A DNA stretch of 64,000 bases from Ornithinimicrobium cavernae (GTDB lineage Bacteria > Actinomycetota > Actinomycetes > Actinomycetales > Dermatophilaceae), in the NCBI RefSeq assembly GCF_003121625.1, contig NZ_QDDJ01000004.1, positions 62,001 through 126,000 on the forward strand, written 5' to 3'. Under the pieces are notes generated by a model. The model did not search any database. It was not told where the DNA came from and worked only from the letters and a program-made list of their open reading frames with translations. Position numbers and translations under genes: made by a program. Position 1 is the stretch's first letter. Each line of letters starts with the position of its first letter. Below, piece after piece: positions 1-7,844 of this stretch.

Positions 1-76
1 GTGGCGGAGTGAGCTGGTCGACTCATCGGACCCGGCATCACCGCGGGCAGCCCAGGAGGGGCACTTGCCCGTAGTT

Positions 77-94
77 GTCCATAGATGTCTATAC
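77..94. promoter_or_regulatory. Candidate GntR/HutC-type operator upstream of the nucleoside operon
   Basis: GTCTATAC at 87-94 fits the GT-N-TA-N-AC core known for HutC-subfamily GntR operators. ATAGA-TG-TCTAT at 81-92 is a perfect inverted repeat around it. It ends 35 nt before the ATG at 129. The likely ligand is the HutC-type regulator encoded as the last gene of the same operon (4172-4906). The site is seen in the sequence; its assignment to that regulator is inference. Confidence 0.5.
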
Positions 95-128
95 TCCTCT
101 GAGTTTGAGTCTCAACGAAGAGGACACG

Positions 129-1106
129 ATGCAGAAGCACCCGATCATCATTGACAACGACACCGCGCAGGACGACTGCGTCACGATCCTGCTCGCTCTG
201 ACGGACCCCGCCGCAGACCTGCGAGCGATCACGACGGTCGCCGGCAACGTGCCCTTCGACCGGCAGGTGGCCAACGCGCAGATGACGCTGTCGGTGGCCG
301 GCAGGCTGGGCGACGTGCCGCTCCACCTGGGGTGCCGCCAGCCCATGCTCCGGCCGTGGGTGTCCGCCGAGGAGGTCCACGGAGACGGGTCGGGTGGGCT
401 CGAGATCGAGCTCGACCCCGACGCCATCTCCGACGAGCACGCCGTGGATGCGCTCATCCGCCTCACCGCCGAGCAGCCCGGTGAGATCAGCGTCGTCGCC
501 ATCGGTCCCCTGACGAACATCGCGACCGCCGTGGTCAAGGACCGCCGCTTCGTCGAGAACGTCAAGAGCCTCTACATCATGGGCGGCTCCAACAACGGCC
601 GCGGCAACACCACCTCCTCGGCCGAGTTCAACTTCTACGTGGACCCCCACGCTGCCCAGATCGTGATGGAGGCCGGCTTCACGGACCTGCACATCGTGAC
701 GTGGGACCCGATCACCATCCGCGACGCGACCTACTCCCGCGCGCGGTACGACCAGCTGACCTCGATCGACACCCCGATCGCCGCGTTCTTCAAGAAGGTC
801 TGTGACGCCACGCTGAGCTTCAACGAGTCCGTCGGCATCGACGGCTCGACGCACCCGGACTCCATCACCCTGGCCGCCCTCCTCTATCCGGAGCTGGTGC
901 TCGAGGAGGGCCGCTACCGCGTGGACGTCGACACCCAGTCGGAGCTGACCATGGGCTACTCGGCCATGGCCTGGGACAAGTTCGGCTCCGAGGCGAACGC
1001 CCACGTCGTCGAGCGCATGGACGGTGAGGCCTTCTACGACATCCTCGCCCGCATGCTCCAGACGCCGTCCGTGCCGAGCCGCCCCATCGACGGCCTGGCC
1101 GGCTGA
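129..1106 (+). CDS. Inosine/uridine-preferring nucleoside hydrolase
   Basis: A 325-residue enzyme expected to hydrolyse the N-glycosidic bond of ribonucleosides, releasing base and free pentose in the cytoplasm. The N-terminus carries the calcium-binding signature D-x-D-x-x-x-D-D as IIIDNDTAQDDC, although the usual DTDPG spacing residues are altered. A THPDS segment near residue 240 supplies the conserved His-Pro-Asp. The start at 129 is preferred over an in-frame ATG at 75 because a GAAGAGG ribosome site precedes it and the family begins at this motif. It is the first gene of a five-gene operon with a transporter, sugar kinase, aldolase and regulator. The altered motif leaves the preferred base and sugar open. 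Confidence 0.9.
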   Translation: MQKHPIIIDNDTAQDDCVTILLALTDPAADLRAITTVAGNVPFDRQVANAQMTLSVAGRLGDVPLHLGCRQPMLRPWVSAEEVHGDGSGGLEIELDPDAISDEHAVDALIRLTAEQPGEISVVAIGPLTNIATAVVKDRRFVENVKSLYIMGGSNNGRGNTTSSAEFNFYVDPHAAQIVMEAGFTDLHIVTWDPITIRDATYSRARYDQLTSIDTPIAAFFKKVCDATLSFNESVGIDGSTHPDSITLAALLYPELVLEEGRYRVDVDTQSELTMGYSAMAWDKFGSEANAHVVERMDGEAFYDILARMLQTPSVPSRPIDGLAG

Positions 1107-1131
1107 CCCGCCGGATCGGAGAGGAACAACC

Positions 1132-2496
1132 ATGGCATTCTTCTGGGGCCTGGCAGGGGTCTTCCTGCTGCTCGCGATCGCCCTCCTGTTCTCTGTCGAC
1201 CGTCGCAAGGTCCGCATCCGCACCGTCGGGGTGGCCCTCCTGGTGCAGATCGTCTTCGGCGCGCTCGTCCTGTACTGGCCGCTGGGTCAGCGCGCCCTCA
1301 AGGGCGCGAGCGACGGCGTGCAGATGGTGATCGACTCCGCCAACGCGGGCATCGAGTTCGTGTTCGGTCCGCTCCTGGACAGCGGCTTCAGCTTCGCCAT
1401 CCAGGTGCTGCCGGTCATCATCTTCGTCGCCGCCCTGACGTCCGTGCTCTTCCACCTGGGCATCCTGCAGGTGCTCGTGAAGATCGTCGGCGGGGCGTTC
1501 GCGAAGCTCTTCGGCACGACGACGCCGGAGTCGATGAACACCGCGGCCAACATCTTCCTGGGGCACACCGAGGCCCCGCTGCTCATCAAGCCCTACCTGA
1601 AGCGCCTCAGCCAGTCGGAGCTGTTCGCGGTGATGACCGGCGGCATGGCCACCGTGGCAGGTTCCGTCCTCGTGGGCTACGCCCTCATGGGGGTGCCGTT
1701 GGAGTTCCTGATCGCGGCGGCCTTCATGGCTGCTCCGGGTGCCCTCGTGATGGCCAAGATCGTGATGCCGGCCGGCGCCGAGGTGCCGGAGGCCGGCGCC
1801 GAGGGGCGCCTCACGAAGGTCCTGGCCCGCAGCAGGAGCCGCGATGCCGTGGCCGTCTCCGCCGGGAGCGCCGGATCGGTCGCCGTGCAGGACCGGGACC
1901 GCCCGGCTGCTGCCGTGGACCCGGTCGAGGATGACCTCCAGGACGGGGATGAGCAGCCGGACGAGGCCGACACGCGTGCAGCGAACGTCGTGGAGGCCGC
2001 CGCCCGCGGCGCCGGCGAGGGGCTGCACCTGGTGCTCAGCATCGGCGCCATGCTCATCGCGTTCATCGGCCTGATCGCCCTGGTCAATGTCCTGCTCGGT
2101 GCCGTCGGCGGCTGGTTCGGCTACCCCGACCTGACCATGCAGGCCATCCTGGGCTGGATCCTCGCGCCCGTGATGTTCGTCCTGGGTGTCCCGTGGGGCG
2201 AGGCAGCGGCCTCCGGCAGCTTCGTCGGCCAGAAGATCGTGCTCAACGAGTTCGTGGCCTTCTCGGAGTTCGGTCCGGTGGTGGACACGTTCTCCGTCAA
2301 GACGCAGGCCATCGTGACCTTCGCCCTGACCGGCTTCGCCAACTTCGCCGCCATCGCCATGCAGATCGGCGCGCTGGGCGGACTGGCACCGAACCAGCGC
2401 ACCCGCATCGCACAGCTGGGTATGCGGGCCGTGCTTGCCGGGACCCTGGCCAACCTGATGAGCGCCACGATCGCCGGCGTCATGGTGAGTCTCTGA
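1132..2496 (+). CDS. nupC: Concentrative nucleoside transporter (CNT/NupC family)
   Basis: A 454-residue membrane protein that should import nucleosides by proton or sodium symport. Family hallmarks are visible: a GHTEAPLLIKPYL segment near residue 145 and an NEFVAF segment near residue 375, both in the substrate-binding re-entrant regions. Hydrophobic segments follow the NupC pattern. The start at 1132 has GAGAGGAA upstream; the longer frame from 1024 only overlaps the hydrolase gene. An oddity is a strongly polar, acidic stretch of about 60 residues (roughly 224-283) where NupC proteins normally have a short loop. Located 25 nt after the hydrolase, so import and hydrolysis are probably co-expressed. 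Confidence 0.9.
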   Translation: MAFFWGLAGVFLLLAIALLFSVDRRKVRIRTVGVALLVQIVFGALVLYWPLGQRALKGASDGVQMVIDSANAGIEFVFGPLLDSGFSFAIQVLPVIIFVAALTSVLFHLGILQVLVKIVGGAFAKLFGTTTPESMNTAANIFLGHTEAPLLIKPYLKRLSQSELFAVMTGGMATVAGSVLVGYALMGVPLEFLIAAAFMAAPGALVMAKIVMPAGAEVPEAGAEGRLTKVLARSRSRDAVAVSAGSAGSVAVQDRDRPAAAVDPVEDDLQDGDEQPDEADTRAANVVEAAARGAGEGLHLVLSIGAMLIAFIGLIALVNVLLGAVGGWFGYPDLTMQAILGWILAPVMFVLGVPWGEAAASGSFVGQKIVLNEFVAFSEFGPVVDTFSVKTQAIVTFALTGFANFAAIAMQIGALGGLAPNQRTRIAQLGMRAVLAGTLANLMSATIAGVMVSL

Positions 2497-2573
2497 GACA
2501 CCTGCGCTCGCACCCGCGGCTCGGCCACGCGCAGGGGCTCAGCCGTTCGATCGACATGAAGGACTGACAGACC

Positions 2574-3458
2574 ATGATCCTTGTTGTAGGAAGCTACGGC
2601 GCCGGCATCACTATCCGAGTGCCTCGCGTCCCCGACGCCGGTGAGACGATCAGCGGCTCGACCCTGAACATCGGCCACGGCGGCAAGAGCTCGAACCAAG
2701 CGGTGACCGTCGCCCGGCAGGGCGGTCAGGTCAGCCTGCTCACCGCTCTCGGTGACGACGCCTTCGCCGACGCGGCCCGGACCATGTGGACGCAGGAGGG
2801 GGTCGAGCACACGAGGGTGAAGACCAGCCAGGGATCCACCATGGCCGGGGTCATCGTCGTGGAGCCCAGCGGCGAGAACCGCATCGCCATCGCCCCGGGT
2901 GTCCTCGACGAGCTGACACCGGAAGATCTCGAGGCCCACCGCGAGGCCTTCGCCGCGGCCGACGTCGTCGTGGTGTGCCTCGAGGTGCCGGTCGCGACCG
3001 CGGAGCGCGCCATCACCCTCGCCCGGGAGAGCGGCGCCACCGTGGTGCTGAACCCCGCCCCCGCAGCGTCACTGCACCACGACGTCATCGCGATGGCCGA
3101 CTACTTCGTGCCCAACGAGTCCGAGCACGAGTTCTACGTCCGCGAGGGCTACCGCGCCCCGGCCACGCAGACCGTCATCGTCACCCAGGGCGGCGACGGC
3201 GTGAGCGTCACCACCGGCGACGACAGTGAGCTCCTCGCGCCCCTCATCCAGGACACCGTGGTGGACACCACGGGCGCCGGTGACACCTTCGTCGGCACCT
3301 TCGCGGCCGCCCTCGACGCCGGGGAGGAACTGCGCACAGCGGTCCAGCGGGCCATCGTCGCCTCCTCCCTCTCGGTGACCGTCGCGGAGGTCATCCCATC
3401 CATCCCAGGGCGCGCCGCCGTCGATGACGCCCTGGCCGACTACCTGCAGAACAACTAG
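2574..3458 (+). CDS. rbsK: PfkB-family sugar kinase, ribokinase-like
   Basis: A 294-residue PfkB-family kinase that should phosphorylate ribose (possibly deoxyribose) freed by the nucleoside hydrolase. The N-terminal GHGGKSSNQA is the PfkB signature 1 region. The C-terminal DTTGAGDTFVG holds the anion-hole GAGD and catalytic Asp. It starts at ATG 2574 after a 77-nt gap and is followed after 16 nt by deoC. Because the next enzyme uses deoxyribose-5-phosphate and no phosphorylase or phosphopentomutase is nearby, this kinase may act on deoxyribose; ribokinase and deoxyribokinase cannot be told apart by these motifs. Confidence 0.88.
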   Translation: MILVVGSYGAGITIRVPRVPDAGETISGSTLNIGHGGKSSNQAVTVARQGGQVSLLTALGDDAFADAARTMWTQEGVEHTRVKTSQGSTMAGVIVVEPSGENRIAIAPGVLDELTPEDLEAHREAFAAADVVVVCLEVPVATAERAITLARESGATVVLNPAPAASLHHDVIAMADYFVPNESEHEFYVREGYRAPATQTVIVTQGGDGVSVTTGDDSELLAPLIQDTVVDTTGAGDTFVGTFAAALDAGEELRTAVQRAIVASSLSVTVAEVIPSIPGRAAVDDALADYLQNN

Positions 3459-3474
3459 CACCTAGGAGATCAGC

Positions 3475-4155
3475 ATGCAGATCAACAGCCCCCAGGACCT
3501 CGCTCCGTTCATCCAGCACACCCTGATCAAGGCCGGCACGACCCACGACCAGATCGTCGCCCACGCCGAGGAGGCCGTGGCCCAGAACTTCGGGGCCGTC
3601 ATGGTCCCCGCCTCGTGGGTCCCCGAGGTCGCCGCGGTCGTCAGGGGCACCGGCGTCCAGGTCGCCAGCGCACTGGACTTCCCCACCGTGGGTGTCATGA
3701 CGTCCTACGGCAAGGCCCGCGAGGCCGAGGCCATCGCCAAGGCCGGCGCGGACCAGATCGACATCGGCGTGCAGGTGGGTTGGCTGAAGTCGGGCCGTGA
3801 GGACGACTTCCGCAACGACATCGCCGGCGTCGTCGAGGCCTCCGGCGTGCCGGTCAAGGTCATGCTGGAGCTGCCCCTGCTCACCGACGAGGAGAAGGAG
3901 CGCGCCGTCGAGCTGGCGATGGATGCCGGCGCGAAGTGGCTCAAGAACGCCTCGTCCGGCGCGATCGAGACGGCGAGCCCGGAGTCCGTGCGCTACCTCG
4001 TCGAGCGCATCCGTGAGGGCGTCCTGGTCAAGGCCTCTGGCGCCATCACCGGCTACGACCAGGCAGTAGCCTTGGTCGAGGCCGGGGCCTCCGCACTGGG
4101 CACCAGCGCCGGGATGGAGCTCGTGCAGGGCGATACCGCCTCCACCTCCTACTGA
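3475..4155 (+). CDS. deoC: Deoxyribose-phosphate aldolase
   Basis: A 226-residue class I aldolase splitting 2-deoxyribose-5-phosphate into acetaldehyde and glyceraldehyde-3-phosphate. Visible family sequence includes LDFPTVGVMTSYGKAREA, DQIDIGVQVG, and two conserved lysines: WLKNASSGA (the Schiff-base lysine region) and VLVKASGAI (the second active-site lysine). A TAGGAG ribosome site precedes ATG 3475. It sits between the sugar kinase and the GntR regulator and completes a route from deoxynucleoside to central carbon metabolism. Confidence 0.95.
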   Translation: MQINSPQDLAPFIQHTLIKAGTTHDQIVAHAEEAVAQNFGAVMVPASWVPEVAAVVRGTGVQVASALDFPTVGVMTSYGKAREAEAIAKAGADQIDIGVQVGWLKSGREDDFRNDIAGVVEASGVPVKVMLELPLLTDEEKERAVELAMDAGAKWLKNASSGAIETASPESVRYLVERIREGVLVKASGAITGYDQAVALVEAGASALGTSAGMELVQGDTASTSY

Positions 4156-4171
4156 CGCAAAGGGGCGCAGC

Positions 4172-4906
4172 GTGCCGGAGACACCTCGAAACCTGATGCT
4201 GCCGATCCACGAGCAGATCTCCGAGGCGCTGCGCTCGCGGATCCGGTCGGGCGAGCTGCCGGTCGGCAGCCGCCTGCCGCCCGAGTCCACCCTGATGGAG
4301 GAGTTCGGCGTCGCGCGGGGCACGGTGCGCCGTGCCCTGCGCACGCTGAACGAGCAGGGCATCGTCCAGACGCTGCAGGGCAAGGGGACCTATATCCGCT
4401 CGGGCCGCCCGGAGCCCTCCATCGCCCAGACCCTGGTCGGGCTCAGTGAGTCCCTGTCCTACTCGGAGAAGAGCCTGACGACCACGGTGCTCACGCAGGA
4501 GGTCGTTCCCGTTAGTGCCTACCCCGAGTTCCCCACCAGCGTCGACCCTGCCGAGAAGCTCCTCTACCTGGACCGGATCCGCTACCTGGACAACGTGCCG
4601 GTGGCGCGGCTCCGGAACTGGGTGCGCCTGCAGCTCGCTCCGGGCATCGAGTCCACGGACTTCGTCACCACAGCCCTCTTCACCGCCCTGGAGGCGTGCG
4701 TCAGGGGCCGCGTGGCGTCCGGCCGGCGCACGTTCGAGGCCGTGCTGGCCGACGGAGACATCGCCGAGTCCCTGGAGATCTCGACCATCGTGCCGCTGCT
4801 CTTCCTCAAGCAGGTGACCTACCTGGACGACGGCGACGTCGTGGAGTGCTCCGACGTCTGGATGGACTCCCAGCACGTCACCGTGGCGATGAACCTCGTC
4901 AGGTAG
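4172..4906 (+). CDS. GntR-family transcriptional regulator, HutC subfamily (UTRA domain)
   Basis: A 244-residue regulator, with a winged helix at about residues 10-75 (EQISEALRSRIRSGELPVG, then RGTVRRALRTLNEQGIV) followed by a UTRA effector domain of about 150 residues. It starts with GTG at 4172 behind AAAGGGG, 16 nt after deoC. As the last gene of the nucleoside operon it is probably the local repressor; GTCTATAC at 87-94 is the obvious candidate operator. The effector may be a sugar phosphate or nucleoside, which is inference. Confidence 0.88.
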   Translation: MPETPRNLMLPIHEQISEALRSRIRSGELPVGSRLPPESTLMEEFGVARGTVRRALRTLNEQGIVQTLQGKGTYIRSGRPEPSIAQTLVGLSESLSYSEKSLTTTVLTQEVVPVSAYPEFPTSVDPAEKLLYLDRIRYLDNVPVARLRNWVRLQLAPGIESTDFVTTALFTALEACVRGRVASGRRTFEAVLADGDIAESLEISTIVPLLFLKQVTYLDDGDVVECSDVWMDSQHVTVAMNLVR

Positions 4907-4922
4907 CAGTCGACCTCAGGGG

Positions 4923-6620
4923 TCAGCTCGTCAACCGACGCTGGCTCTCATACAGATCGTTGACCGTCGACGGCTCGAGGCTGGACAGGCCCTCAAGGGC
5001 CTCCACCCCACCCGGGTAGTCCGGCCTGAGCCCACTGGAGTCGTCCGCGACGCCACTGATGCCCAACGTCACGCTGGCGGGGGCGATGTCACCCAGGCAC
5101 ACGGCATACGACCGGTCGTTGGTGACCTGCACACCCCAGTGGCTGGTGCGCGCACCGAAGTAGGGGCCGGACTGCGCCGACCCACCCACACTGCCCGTAT
5201 TGGCAATCTCGATGTTGGTGCGGAGGTTCTCGAACGGCAGCGCGCGGTGGGAGTCGAAGGTGCCCTCGGCCATGACCCCCCGGTGATAGACGTTGCCGGA
5301 GGACAGACCCTCGGCGTTGAGCCCGTGCAGGCGGGCACCGTCGACCAACGGGACCGTGAACGGCTCGACCGTGAAGTCCTCGATCAGGTTGTCGTGGGAC
5401 TGCATCCGGATCACGAACGGGTGGTGGCAGGCCCGACCGGCGACCGTGACGTGGGAGAGAGTCACCGACTTGGCGCCGGTCAGCCCGAAGCCGACGTCGA
5501 CGTTCTCGACCCGCACCTGGTCCGCCCAGCAGTCGTGCGACGCCTGGAAGTGCAACCCGTTGGACCCCGGGTTCTGGTTGTGTCGGGTCTGGTCGATGAG
5601 CTGGTTGCGCACCGTCAGCCGTTCGATGCCGACCCCGGTGACAGCCGGCCCCAGCTCACGCAGGACGGAGGGCCACTCCTGGCTGAGGTCGTGCTTGAGG
5701 GGCTGGGCCAGACGCACCGTCCGGTCATCGAGCACCCGCTCGATCCGCACCGGCCACTGGAGCGTGCCGTACTGCGGATAGAAGCCATCGGTGCCGGGCA
5801 CCAGCTGCGGTGCGCCGGCCACCCAGTCGTAGGCACTGGCGCCCTCGGTGTCACCCGCGAGGTGGACCAGCAGCCTGCTGTCCGGCCGGTTCTCGGTCTC
5901 CAACAGGACCAGCTGCCCCTTGCCGAGGCCGGCTGTGGACGACACCGTCACGTCCGTGTCGCCCCGACGTGCCTGCGCGAGGGACGCGAGGGCCGCTCCG
6001 GGGATCCACCCCTCGGTGCCGAGCCACTCCTCGGCCTCCAGCTTGGCCTTCACGGCCTCCGGGATCACCCAGATCTGTCCACCCGCCCAGGACCAGCGGT
6101 CCTGGTTCTTGGCGTCCTGCCAGTTGTCGCGGTAGCCCTCCTTGAGGGGCCGCGAGAAGTAGAGGACCGTCTCCCTCGTGCTGGCGCCGCGCAGCACCAC
6201 GTTGGACCAGTGGATGAACAGCGGGCCGCTGAGGTGGTAGGTCCCCGGGGGAACCAGGACAGTGCCGCCGCCACCCTCGCCGGCCGCGCGGACGGCGGCC
6301 CGGAACGCGTCCAGGTCGTCGGTGACACCATCTGCGACCGCGCCGAACTGCTTGACGTTGGCGACCACCGGCGGCGTCGCGGGTCGCGCGCCCAGGCGGT
6401 AGCCAGCGTGCCGGAAGTCGGCCAGGAGCCGGTGCGTGCCGGGCGAGGTGCGCCACTGCGCGAGCAGCTGCTGGCCGAGGTCCGCACCGCTACTCCGGGC
6501 CGCGCCGAACGTCTTCGGTGCTGCCGTCGCGGCTGGGCCCACCAGTGCGGCGGTGGCGCCGGCTGCAGCGATCGAGATCAGGCTGCGACGGCTGAGCTGA
6601 GGCAGGGTCGGCTTGTCCAC
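4923..6620 (-). CDS. Tat-exported parallel beta-helix protein (pectate lyase superfamily)
   Basis: A 565-residue secreted protein. The N-terminus has a twin-arginine signal (LSRRSLIS, then an Ala-rich hydrophobic stretch ending at TAAP). After about residue 80 comes the typical start of a Pectate_lyase_3 beta-helix: VKQFGAVADGVTDDLDAFRA and a GGGTVLVPPGTYHLSGPL segment. The remainder has many short strands typical of parallel beta-helices. GTG 6620 follows an AAGGAGA ribosome site. It probably acts outside the cell on a polysaccharide; lyase versus hydrolase and the substrate cannot be decided. It converges with the nucleoside operon (16-nt gap) and follows the hydroxyproline-type operon on the same strand, separated by a hairpin. 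Confidence 0.8.
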   Translation of the reverse strand: MDKPTLPQLSRRSLISIAAAGATAALVGPAATAAPKTFGAARSSGADLGQQLLAQWRTSPGTHRLLADFRHAGYRLGARPATPPVVANVKQFGAVADGVTDDLDAFRAAVRAAGEGGGGTVLVPPGTYHLSGPLFIHWSNVVLRGASTRETVLYFSRPLKEGYRDNWQDAKNQDRWSWAGGQIWVIPEAVKAKLEAEEWLGTEGWIPGAALASLAQARRGDTDVTVSSTAGLGKGQLVLLETENRPDSRLLVHLAGDTEGASAYDWVAGAPQLVPGTDGFYPQYGTLQWPVRIERVLDDRTVRLAQPLKHDLSQEWPSVLRELGPAVTGVGIERLTVRNQLIDQTRHNQNPGSNGLHFQASHDCWADQVRVENVDVGFGLTGAKSVTLSHVTVAGRACHHPFVIRMQSHDNLIEDFTVEPFTVPLVDGARLHGLNAEGLSSGNVYHRGVMAEGTFDSHRALPFENLRTNIEIANTGSVGGSAQSGPYFGARTSHWGVQVTNDRSYAVCLGDIAPASVTLGISGVADDSSGLRPDYPGGVEALEGLSSLEPSTVNDLYESQRRLTS

Positions 6621-6682
6621 GAGGTCTCCTTCGACGTTGTCCCCACCGCCGTCTGACGTTGTGTCGGACCGAACCGTGGGCC

Positions 6683-6711
6683 GTCCCGGCAGTGGAGCAC
6701 TGCCGGGGACG
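6683..6711 (-). terminator. Hairpin downstream of the long catabolic operon
   Basis: A perfect 9-bp stem (CCCGGCAGT at 6685-6693 and ACTGCCGGG at 6699-6707) with a GGAGC loop is extended by three more pairs around a one-base bulge. It lies about 67 nt beyond the stop of the racemase-family gene and ahead of the beta-helix gene. No U-tract follows, which is common for actinobacterial terminators. The position favours termination of the leftward operon; a role in 5' control of the beta-helix gene is possible. Confidence 0.55.
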
Positions 6712-6773
6712 ACACCACGAGCGGTTGCCGCTTGTTGCCTCCCACCGTTGAGGCGGCCAGGGTTGTCGCGCAG

Positions 6774-7844
6774 TCAGGGGCCTTCTGGCCCCCAGATGTC
6801 TCCCACCGTGTAGCCCTCCGGGAACGGGTCGTCCTCGGCCAGGACGTACTGGTTGTGCGCGATGATCCACCCTCTCCCCCGGATCGAGGGGAGGATCGCC
6901 TCGTGGGAGCCGACCTGCGTGGTCCCGCGCACCGTCCCGACGAAGGTCGTGCCGAGCAGCCCCTGGTGGGAGAACGTGTCGCCGACGGCCATCTCGCCCC
7001 GCGCGAACCGGGCGGCCATGCGCGCGGAGGTGCCGGTGCCGCACGGTGACCGGTCGATGACCCCGGTCCACGTCGTCGGGTCCTCGAGGTCGACCACGCC
7101 GTTGGGCATCACGACGGCGTTGCGGCCCGCATCAGTCGAGGGGACGTCGGCAGGACCGTGGATCATGGCCAGTCCGATCTCATCGATGCCCTCCTGCAGC
7201 GGGTGCCGGACGGCGAAGTGCTGGATCGCGGCGGCGCGGAGGACCGAGCCGGCACGGATCACCTGCGGTGTCTGCTCCTTCGACAGCTCGACACCGAGGT
7301 CCCGTGCCCTGGCCTGCACGTAGAACTGGCCGCCGAAGGCGATGTCCACCGGCACGGTGCCGTAGCCGGGCACCTCGAGCGGATAGTCCAGCTCCACGGC
7401 GAAGGACGGCACGTTGTCGAAGGTCACCGACATCGCCCGCCCGTTGGCGACCTCCACGTGTGCCTCGACCAGGCCGGCGAGGGTGTCGATGCGCAGCGTG
7501 AGCTGCGGGCTGTCCACGGTGACGGTCTGGGTCTCGACCAGGGCCGTGACCGCACAGATGAGGTTGCTGCCGGACATCGCCCGGAAGCCACCCTGCTCCA
7601 TGACGATCATCGCGAAGTCGCTGTCGGTCTCCACCGGTGGCAGCACCAGCACCGCACACGCCGCGGGGTAGCCCCGGGGCTCGCGCAGCAGCAGCCTGCG
7701 CACACCCTCGAAGTGCTCCTGGGCGTGCGCCAGGCGCTCGAGCATGGTGGTGCCCCGGATCTGCAGGTGGCTGGCGATCACCACCTTGCCCAGCTCGCCC
7801 TCGGCGTGGACGTCGATGGTGTTGAGGACACGGCGGGTCAGCAT
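6774..7844 (-). CDS. Proline racemase family protein: 4-hydroxyproline 2-epimerase and/or trans-3-hydroxyproline dehydratase, Ser/Cys type
   Basis: A 356-residue proline-racemase-fold enzyme. The two catalytic positions read Ser91 (FRAMSGSNLICA, where proline racemase has MCGHG) and Cys268 (DRSPCGTGTSARMA). Cys/Cys pairs mark proline racemases and 4-hydroxyproline epimerases and Cys/Thr pairs mark trans-3-hydroxyproline dehydratases; Ser/Cys pairs have been reported with hydroxyproline epimerase or dehydratase activity. ATG 7844 has GAGGGA upstream. It overlaps the preceding gene by 7 nt and is the last gene of the leftward run. With the DadA-like, DapA-like and ALDH genes in the same island, a hydroxyproline substrate is more likely than proline. 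Confidence 0.85.
   Translation of the reverse strand: MLTRRVLNTIDVHAEGELGKVVIASHLQIRGTTMLERLAHAQEHFEGVRRLLLREPRGYPAACAVLVLPPVETDSDFAMIVMEQGGFRAMSGSNLICAVTALVETQTVTVDSPQLTLRIDTLAGLVEAHVEVANGRAMSVTFDNVPSFAVELDYPLEVPGYGTVPVDIAFGGQFYVQARARDLGVELSKEQTPQVIRAGSVLRAAAIQHFAVRHPLQEGIDEIGLAMIHGPADVPSTDAGRNAVVMPNGVVDLEDPTTWTGVIDRSPCGTGTSARMAARFARGEMAVGDTFSHQGLLGTTFVGTVRGTTQVGSHEAILPSIRGRGWIIAHNQYVLAEDDPFPEGYTVGDIWGPEGP

Noticed and set aside
865-2028. 387-codon open frame on the minus strand opposite the nucleoside genes
   Set aside because: Arg/Gly/His-rich low-complexity translation typical of antisense frames in GC-rich DNA; the + strand NupC gene has clear family motifs.
5139-6656. 505-codon + strand frame opposite the beta-helix gene
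   Set aside because: No recognisable domain; the opposite strand has a Tat signal, ribosome site and family motifs.
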